DNA from: Opitutales bacterium
Lineage (GTDB): Bacteria > Verrucomicrobiota > Verrucomicrobiia > Opitutales > UBA953
Assembly: GCA_024697185.1 (NCBI GenBank)
Contig: JAILGB010000016.1
Location: forward strand, 1-51,066
Length of the DNA stretch: 51,066 nucleotides
Direction of reading: 5' to 3'
Shown: positions 46,404 to 51,066 of the stretch, piece after piece
How the letters are laid out: each line of letters opens with the position of its first letter
How positions within the stretch are numbered: the first letter of the stretch is position 1
Position numbers and translations under genes: made by a program
The notes under the pieces: model-generated
Databases searched by the model: none
What the model was told of the DNA's origin: nothing
What the model saw: only the letters and a program-made list of their open reading frames with translations

Positions 46404-47585
46404 TTAAAATTCTTCAATCGCAATTTTTTGAAATTCCTCGAGGGAATTGTCGCGCAGATAGTCGTTCCCGCGGATCAAAGTTTTCGCCCGTTTGACCGTT
46501 CCCGCGTCCAAGGCGGCAAGCGCCGAGGCGATCGCCAAAGCCCTCGCAGCCGTTCCCGCGGGCGCCGTCAAAACTTTTTGCGCCTGCAAATCCTCGATAA
46601 AAAGCCCCAAGCGATAACGCTTGACCAATTTTCCCAAGAGCCCGCCGCGCGGTGCGATTACGGGAACGCCCGTCGCCGCCGCATACGCGATCAACCCGCT
46701 GCTCTGCTCCGTGTTGTGATACGGGATCAAAATCGCCGTCGAGCTCGCCGCCAAATTTTTCAAAAACTCATACGCGACAAATTCATCTTTGACGATGATA
46801 TGCGCGCCCTTTGCCCGAGCCGTCTCAAGCAGCGCATAAAAGCGTTCCCGAAGTCCCTTGCCCACACGCCCCGCAAAGACAAAATAATCATCCCGGAAAA
46901 CTTGAGGGAACGCGCAAACCGCCTCCAAAATATCCAGCGTTCCTTTGCGGGTATCCAATCCGCCAAAATGCGAGAACAGACGCGCTCCCGCGGGAACGCC
47001 CAGCTCCGTCCGAACTTCCCCGGCGGGAGACTGTGCATCAATCGCCACGGGATCGGGGAGAAATGCGAATTTTTGCGTCCGATACAACTTGTTCAAATAA
47101 CGCGGCACCACCTTGTCGTTGAGCAAAAAAACCCGCCCGATGCACGGCGAAAATCTGAAAAGCAGGTATTTGAGCACATCCAATATTTTTGTCTTAAGCC
47201 CGCTTTTTTTCCAGCGGTAAAGATAAATCATATAGACGATCCCGCTCACCTTGACTCCCCGCGGCAACATAAACGGCAGCCACGGCAAAAAACTCATCAG
47301 CGCGCTCAGCAAAACATCCGTCGCGCCCTGTTCCCGCACCAAACGGCTCAGATTTTGACTGTCCCAGCGGGCGCCCGTCTTGGCGGGAACGGCAAAATAG
47401 ACAAACGAAATATTTTCATTTTTTTGCCAAAGCAGTTTTTGGGAACGCTCAACAAACGATTCGGGAACGGCAAAAACAAATTGGCGTTCCCGCGAAGCGA
47501 GCTCCAACGCCCGCTCATAAAAATGATGCAAATATTCCAGATGATGTCCGGAAACGCTCGAATCGTAAATTAAGGTCTTTGACAT
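46404..47585 (-). CDS. Glycosyltransferase family 4
   Basis: The 393-residue protein starts MSKTLIYDSSVSGHHLEYLHHFYERA. In the C-terminal domain it has LFSHFGGLDTRKGTLDILEAV, IPYHNTEQSSGLIAYAAATGVPVIAPRGG, corresponding to the GT4 donor-site region. Its ATG overlaps the end of the upstream O-antigen ligase gene by 16 nt, so translation is likely coupled. The acyltransferase start lies directly downstream at 46400. Confidence 0.82.
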   Translation of the reverse strand: MSKTLIYDSSVSGHHLEYLHHFYERALELASRERQFVFAVPESFVERSQKLLWQKNENISFVYFAVPAKTGARWDSQNLSRLVREQGATDVLLSALMSFLPWLPFMLPRGVKVSGIVYMIYLYRWKKSGLKTKILDVLKYLLFRFSPCIGRVFLLNDKVVPRYLNKLYRTQKFAFLPDPVAIDAQSPAGEVRTELGVPAGARLFSHFGGLDTRKGTLDILEAVCAFPQVFRDDYFVFAGRVGKGLRERFYALLETARAKGAHIIVKDEFVAYEFLKNLAASSTAILIPYHNTEQSSGLIAYAAATGVPVIAPRGGLLGKLVKRYRLGLFIEDLQAQKVLTAPAGTAARALAIASALAALDAGTVKRAKTLIRGNDYLRDNSLEEFQKIAIEEF

Positions 47586-48988
47586 GGGGGCACACTTTGA
47601 AGAACATTATTGCCGTCAATAAAACCACTATCTTTTGGCATTCCTTTTTTAAGGAGATACAAAATGACAATTAATGTCAATAGTCCAACACCATCACTTT
47701 GTGTAACCACTTGAGAAAGGCGATATATAACGAATATTGCCACCCACCAATTTTCATTTCCCGACTTTAACAATTTATAACAAAGCACAGGTGCCACCAA
47801 AATCGGAATAAGCCCAAGCCAGCCCAATATAAAGCCATACTGAAAAAACTGGTCGATAATTTCATTATGCGAATAACCGAATGTCGTGCTATGCACCCCC
47901 ATCACCGGATGCTCCAACGCCAAGTTCCAATATTCCTCCCAAAGTTCCGTTCGATAAGAAGTGTCTCCTTCCTCCAAGGTCAACAACAAGCGCTTCTCGA
48001 TAATCGGATTAAAAATACCGATAAGACTAACAATCTTAAAACGAATCGCATAACCGACGGCTCCCAAAATCCCAACAAGGGGCAACGCAACAATCGCATA
48101 TTTTGTAAATTTTACCAATGTATAAAAACCCAAAAATACGATTAGTCCTAAAAACGGTCCGCGCGACCCTGCTTTGATTGACAAATAGAGCCCTATAAAA
48201 ATCCCTAAAATCGCAAAAACCTTTTTCCAATTAAAGCCTTTTACAATCTCCATCAAATAATAGAAGGAAATGATTGCCGTCGTCATCCCAAAACCGCCCA
48301 ACGCTTGAGTATGCAACGAAACGCCCGCTGTAGCCCGAGAACCACTATATTCTCGATTTCCCAAATCGCTCGCAATCGATATACTACGATTCATTGTCCA
48401 AAGAGAACAGATGCTACCAACAAGACTCGCCCAAAACAACCATTTAATCGCTTTTTTAAAATCAATTAAATGTATCGTTCTCAAAACAGAAAACATCGAT
48501 AGCGCCCCAAGTACAAAATAGCCCCAATATTTTACGGGAGTACGGATTGTATCAATATTCCACGCTGTCGGGAAACTCATTGTCCTCGCAAAAAATTTTA
48601 CATCAATGAAGACGCGCAAAAGCCCCATTACCCATAAAACGATCAGCAGGGTATGCAAACCCGTCCACTGCATCTTCCCTCTCTGATCCTTGCCCACGAC
48701 AAATAAACAATACGCCGCTACCACCATTTGAAACCCGCGAACAGGATAGTTAATCAGCCAAGAATCCACTATCGACAAGCCCAACAAACCCGACAACGGC
48801 GACAGCAGCGCACCACAAAGCGTGTAACCGCAGAGATAAAAAATAAAATTCAAAGTCGCCCAATTGTTCTTGGGCGCTTCAGGCAGCGCTTCGGGGGGAG
48901 GCGGCGGGAACGGAGGCTGCACAAATGCCCCACCTTGGGGAGGCATCGGGTGATTTTGAAACCGGGATGGCGGCATTGGTGACTGCAT
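47570..48988 (-). CDS. O-antigen ligase/polymerase-like membrane protein (Wzy/WaaL family)
   Basis: A 472-residue protein with about 11-12 membrane helices and a large loop with the family's GSRGPFLGLIVFLG and HPVMGVHSTTFGYSHNEIIDQFFQYG, which resembles the Wzy_C/O-antigen ligase pattern. It has an unusual cytoplasmic Pro/Gln-rich N-terminal tail of about 40 residues (PPFPPPPPEALPEAPK). It polymerises or ligates surface polysaccharide at the inner membrane. An origin outside the GC-rich core is possible: the iterated word is almost absent from it. Confidence 0.82.
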   Translation of the reverse strand: MQSPMPPSRFQNHPMPPQGGAFVQPPFPPPPPEALPEAPKNNWATLNFIFYLCGYTLCGALLSPLSGLLGLSIVDSWLINYPVRGFQMVVAAYCLFVVGKDQRGKMQWTGLHTLLIVLWVMGLLRVFIDVKFFARTMSFPTAWNIDTIRTPVKYWGYFVLGALSMFSVLRTIHLIDFKKAIKWLFWASLVGSICSLWTMNRSISIASDLGNREYSGSRATAGVSLHTQALGGFGMTTAIISFYYLMEIVKGFNWKKVFAILGIFIGLYLSIKAGSRGPFLGLIVFLGFYTLVKFTKYAIVALPLVGILGAVGYAIRFKIVSLIGIFNPIIEKRLLLTLEEGDTSYRTELWEEYWNLALEHPVMGVHSTTFGYSHNEIIDQFFQYGFILGWLGLIPILVAPVLCYKLLKSGNENWWVAIFVIYRLSQVVTQSDGVGLLTLIVILYLLKKGMPKDSGFIDGNNVLQSVPPCQRP

Positions 48989-49086
48989 TGTTCCCCTATT
49001 TTAAACGTTTTTGACAACTACGACAACGCGTCTTTTTACAAGTCGCGGGAACGACGGGAACGCGTTCCCGCAAACCCAAACAAAAA

Positions 49087-49114
49087 CCTAAAATCCTAAA
49101 ATCTGTGGATCAAA
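49087..49114 (+). repeat. Intergenic repeat, copy 2
   Basis: CCTAAAATCCTAAAATCTGT and GGATCA, followed by AAAAAAGCGCGCCTGCA, match copy 1 through the start of its terminator stem. The distal stem arm of copy 1 is absent here. Confidence 0.7.
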
Positions 49115-49151
49115 AAAGCGCGCCTGCAATCCCCATCCGCCGTTCCCGCTA

Positions 49152-49733
49152 TCAATCCAAGGTTTTGACGATCTTCGCGGGATTGCCCACGAGCACGCTC
49201 CCCGCGGGATAATCGCCCGCGGGAACAACCGAGCCCGCGCCGACAACGCAATGGTCTCCCAACTTCGCCCCGCGCAAAATAATCGAATCGCCGCCGATAA
49301 AACATTTTTCGCCGATAACGATCGGAGCCGTTTTTTCCGTTCCCTTGTCAGGATTACGTTCCCGCCAGTCGAGCGGATGGAAATCGTGGTCGAGGATTTT
49401 GGCGTTCCCGCCGATCAAGGTTCCCGCGCCGATTTTAATCGATGTTTTGGCGTGGAGAGTCGCGGCGCTCATCCCGACGCGGTCACCGATCTCAATCGTC
49501 GCTCCCGGACAGACGACAATAATGGAACGCTGGCGCAAACCGTAGAGATTGGAAGACGGATCGGAATTGACGACAATCCCCCCCCCCCACTTGATCGTGC
49601 CGCGCAAGGTAAGAAGCGGATAGCCGTTAAAAACAACGCGCCCGCGCAGCCGCCACATCTCGCGCCAAGCCTTAAGCACCTGCCAAAGCGCGTAGGCGTT
49701 CCCGTGAAAAAAATTATAAAAAAATCGAATCAT
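49152..49733 (-). CDS. Hexapeptide-repeat O-acetyltransferase, with an in-frame poly-G tract (phase-ON)
   Basis: A 193-residue left-handed beta-helix acetyltransferase. Hexapeptide repeats run from about residue 65, with the catalytic His in DHDFHPLD and the closing GNPAKIVKTL. It resembles WcaF/colanic-acid-type acetyltransferases. A run of 11 G on the coding strand encodes KWGGGIV near residue 48; slippage by one base there would truncate the protein early. At the sequenced length the frame is intact. Its own promoter precedes it. Confidence 0.85.
   Translation of the reverse strand: MIRFFYNFFHGNAYALWQVLKAWREMWRLRGRVVFNGYPLLTLRGTIKWGGGIVVNSDPSSNLYGLRQRSIIVVCPGATIEIGDRVGMSAATLHAKTSIKIGAGTLIGGNAKILDHDFHPLDWRERNPDKGTEKTAPIVIGEKCFIGGDSIILRGAKLGDHCVVGAGSVVPAGDYPAGSVLVGNPAKIVKTLD
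49578..49588 (-). repeat. Poly-G tract (11 G on the coding strand) in the acetyltransferase gene
   Basis: Eleven consecutive C on the plus strand lie within the coding region of the acetyltransferase, currently in frame. Confidence 0.85.
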
Positions 49734-49946
49734 TAAAAACCGCTAAAACAATTATAATCAGCAGTCTTTAATTTTTCAACAGCGCAAAACCGCAACGACG
49801 CGCAGAAACGCGGACATGATTTTATCTTTCACAACAAACAATCCCCATCTCTATTTAAATTCTCTATCCAAATAAAATGTCATCAATTAAATATAAAAAT
49901 AAGACAGACATTTCAAATGCCCGCCTTATCGCTTTATTAACAAAAA
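49734..49946. other. A/T-rich spacer upstream of the acetyltransferase
   Basis: No gene is seen. It holds the acetyltransferase promoter and A/T-rich sequence continuing into the end of the GT2 gene. Confidence 0.5.
49751..49779 (-). promoter_or_regulatory. Acetyltransferase promoter
   Basis: TTGAAA (49774-49779), 17-bp spacer, TATAAT (49751-49756), 17 bases to the ATG at 49733. Confidence 0.55.
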
Positions 49947-50993
49947 TTAAATATATTTCAACTTATTATTTATTTTTCTCAACTTATTTTTCAAAAACGA
50001 CATAAAATTTAAAACCGAACGACATGGTTTATGCAAAAAAGACGGAAGCCTTAAAATATGCAAAACCAACCTCATCCAACTTGGAAGAATTTCTTTTTTA
50101 TTTTCTTCTCTTAATTTTTCGCAAAACTTCAAAAAACGAGAATCTTTTGGATTAAAATCACTACAATTAAAAAACATATTTGAAAGAGCTGTCCGCGCGT
50201 AATTTCGCCATATTACACGATCTATATAAAAATCCGAAACTTTAAGTAAACCATTCAAAAAATCAAGGACATCTAAAAAATAATTCGTTTTATAGATAAA
50301 TTTCCCCGTTGCGCTTGCCGAATTTTTAAAATAAAGATAAATATACTGATCTACATAAACAGCTTTACAAATCTTTTTAGCCAATTGCAAATTTGCGAGT
50401 TGATCTTCTCCATAAACAATCCATTTAGGAAGAATAAGAGCCCGACTCTCTTTAAATAAACATTTTCTAATTATTTTACAGATTGGGCCAATACACCATA
50501 TTGTGCCACACATTTTTGCGAAAACCAAACCAGTCCCAACTATTATATTTGGATTCTCGTTTTGTTTAAATTCAAAATCTCTATCATAAGAGATATATCT
50601 GGCACCCTCCACCAGATCAACATCTGCTTCTACGTGCGAGAACAATGTTTCGAGTGCATATGGCGCGATCATATCGTCGCTGTCCACAAACATAATCCAC
50701 TCGCCGCGGGCTGCATCGACTCCGTCGTTTCGGGCGGCAGAAACCCCGCCGTTGGCTTTGTGGATGACGCGGACACGGGCGTCGCGGGAACGGTATTCGT
50801 CGCAAATCTCACCGCTCTTGTCCGGAGAGCCGTCATCGACCAAAATCACCTCAAAATCCTCAAAGGTCTGAGCCAAAATCGAATCCACACAAGCCCGCAG
50901 GTATTTTTCAACCTTGTAAACCGGCACAATCACCGAGATCGTCGGCGAAGACGCGGGATTTGTCGCGGGAACGGAAGAAGGGGGAAGAGTCAT
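49947..50993 (-). CDS. Glycosyltransferase family 2, mosaic base composition
   Basis: A 348-residue GT-A protein with the nucleotide-binding SVIVPVYKVEKYLRACVDSIL at about 25-45 and the metal-binding DSDD at about 104-107. The N-terminal third is GC-rich and has copies of the iterated word. From about residue 115 onward (about 50,640 down to 49,947) the sequence turns strongly A/T-rich with no copy of the word and many Lys/Asn/Ile/Phe codons. This suggests that the C-terminal, acceptor-specific part was acquired by recombination. The sugar specificity is unknown. Confidence 0.85.
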   Translation of the reverse strand: MTLPPSSVPATNPASSPTISVIVPVYKVEKYLRACVDSILAQTFEDFEVILVDDGSPDKSGEICDEYRSRDARVRVIHKANGGVSAARNDGVDAARGEWIMFVDSDDMIAPYALETLFSHVEADVDLVEGARYISYDRDFEFKQNENPNIIVGTGLVFAKMCGTIWCIGPICKIIRKCLFKESRALILPKWIVYGEDQLANLQLAKKICKAVYVDQYIYLYFKNSASATGKFIYKTNYFLDVLDFLNGLLKVSDFYIDRVIWRNYARTALSNMFFNCSDFNPKDSRFLKFCEKLREENKKEILPSWMRLVLHILRLPSFLHKPCRSVLNFMSFLKNKLRKINNKLKYI

Positions 50994-51030
50994 CGTTTTT
51001 TCTTAAAATTGCAATTTTGTGATAAAACTA

Positions 51031-51059
51031 ATTATAATTGCCGCGGGGACACAGAGCAA
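51031..51059 (-). promoter_or_regulatory. GT2 gene promoter
   Basis: TTGCTC (51054-51059), 17-bp spacer, TATAAT (51031-51036), then a 37-nt leader to the ATG at 50993. Confidence 0.55.
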
Positions 51060-51066
51060 TTAAAAG

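Larger units (their letters stand above)
1..51066. repeat. Highly iterated short word CGTTCCCG / CGGGAACG across the window
   Basis: The 7-base core GTTCCCG (or its complement CGGGAAC) was counted by eye at about 215 sites; for equal base use about 6 would be expected on both strands. It is most often preceded by C or GC and followed by C, giving GCGTTCCCGC as the fullest common form. Copies lie inside genes in every reading frame (recurring Val-Pro-Ala, Gly-Asn-Ala, Ala-Gly-Thr and Arg-Glu-Arg peptides) and in spacers, in both orientations. Several copies pair as inverted repeats that build terminators. The count is manual and may be off by several percent. Confidence 0.9.

Overview
The window reads as a piece of a Gram-negative chromosome of moderate GC content, most likely from the Verrucomicrobiota (perhaps an Opitutales/Puniceicoccales-type gut or animal-associated lineage). 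The case rests on an RHS-like protein of the type common in that phylum, type-B (zinc-free) L31 and L36, apolipoprotein N-acyltransferase, a very large autotransporter, a GH95 fucosidase and heptose-type LPS sugar metabolism. The phylum-level call is an inference; no rRNA gene is present to confirm it.

Layout. 1-1220: the start of a large RHS-like protein that runs off the window (minus strand). 1350-7890: a tightly packed minus-strand run infA, PLP-binding YggS-type protein, acnA, cysE, cca, rsmD. 8063-10705: mnmA, a ketoacyl synthase and an acyl carrier protein. 10864-15631: gpmI and rnr diverge; rnr converges on rnhB. 15638-17851: a coupled operon of a NeuD-like acetyltransferase, a small acyl carrier protein, a short-chain dehydrogenase and gmhA, running into rnhB. 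17945-20115: rpmJ, rpmE (both type B) and ettA. 20205-24773: GH95 fucosidase, lysA and an RlmI-like methyltransferase. 24877-28420: transketolase, a lone OppC-type permease and a secreted protein with a PLD/MITD1-like tail. 28498-34617: a kexin-like autotransporter and lnt. 34724-40777: nhaD-like antiporter plus protoporphyrinogen oxidase, then leuA plus argD. 41041-50993: a surface polysaccharide region (five glycosyltransferases including a GT11 fucosyltransferase, a short UDP-sugar dehydrogenase-like protein, an O-antigen ligase/polymerase, an acetyltransferase and a frameshifted acyltransferase) whose genes point both ways and partly differ in base composition.

The strongest unexplained signal is a short word, CGTTCCCG/CGGGAACG, that occurs roughly 215 times in 51 kb (about 6 expected by chance) in genes and spacers, on both strands and in all reading frames. 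It repeatedly occurs as inverted pairs that form intrinsic terminators. This is the signature of DNA uptake sequences in Neisseria and Pasteurellaceae, and the word thins out in surface and polysaccharide genes. Other notable points: an autotransporter whose kexin/subtilisin domain appears to lack all three catalytic residues; two poly-G tracts in glycan-modifying genes (one gene ON, one OFF) suggesting phase variation; many promoters whose -10 box lies only 6-9 nt before the ATG, suggesting leaderless mRNAs; and an intergenic repeat family in three copies.
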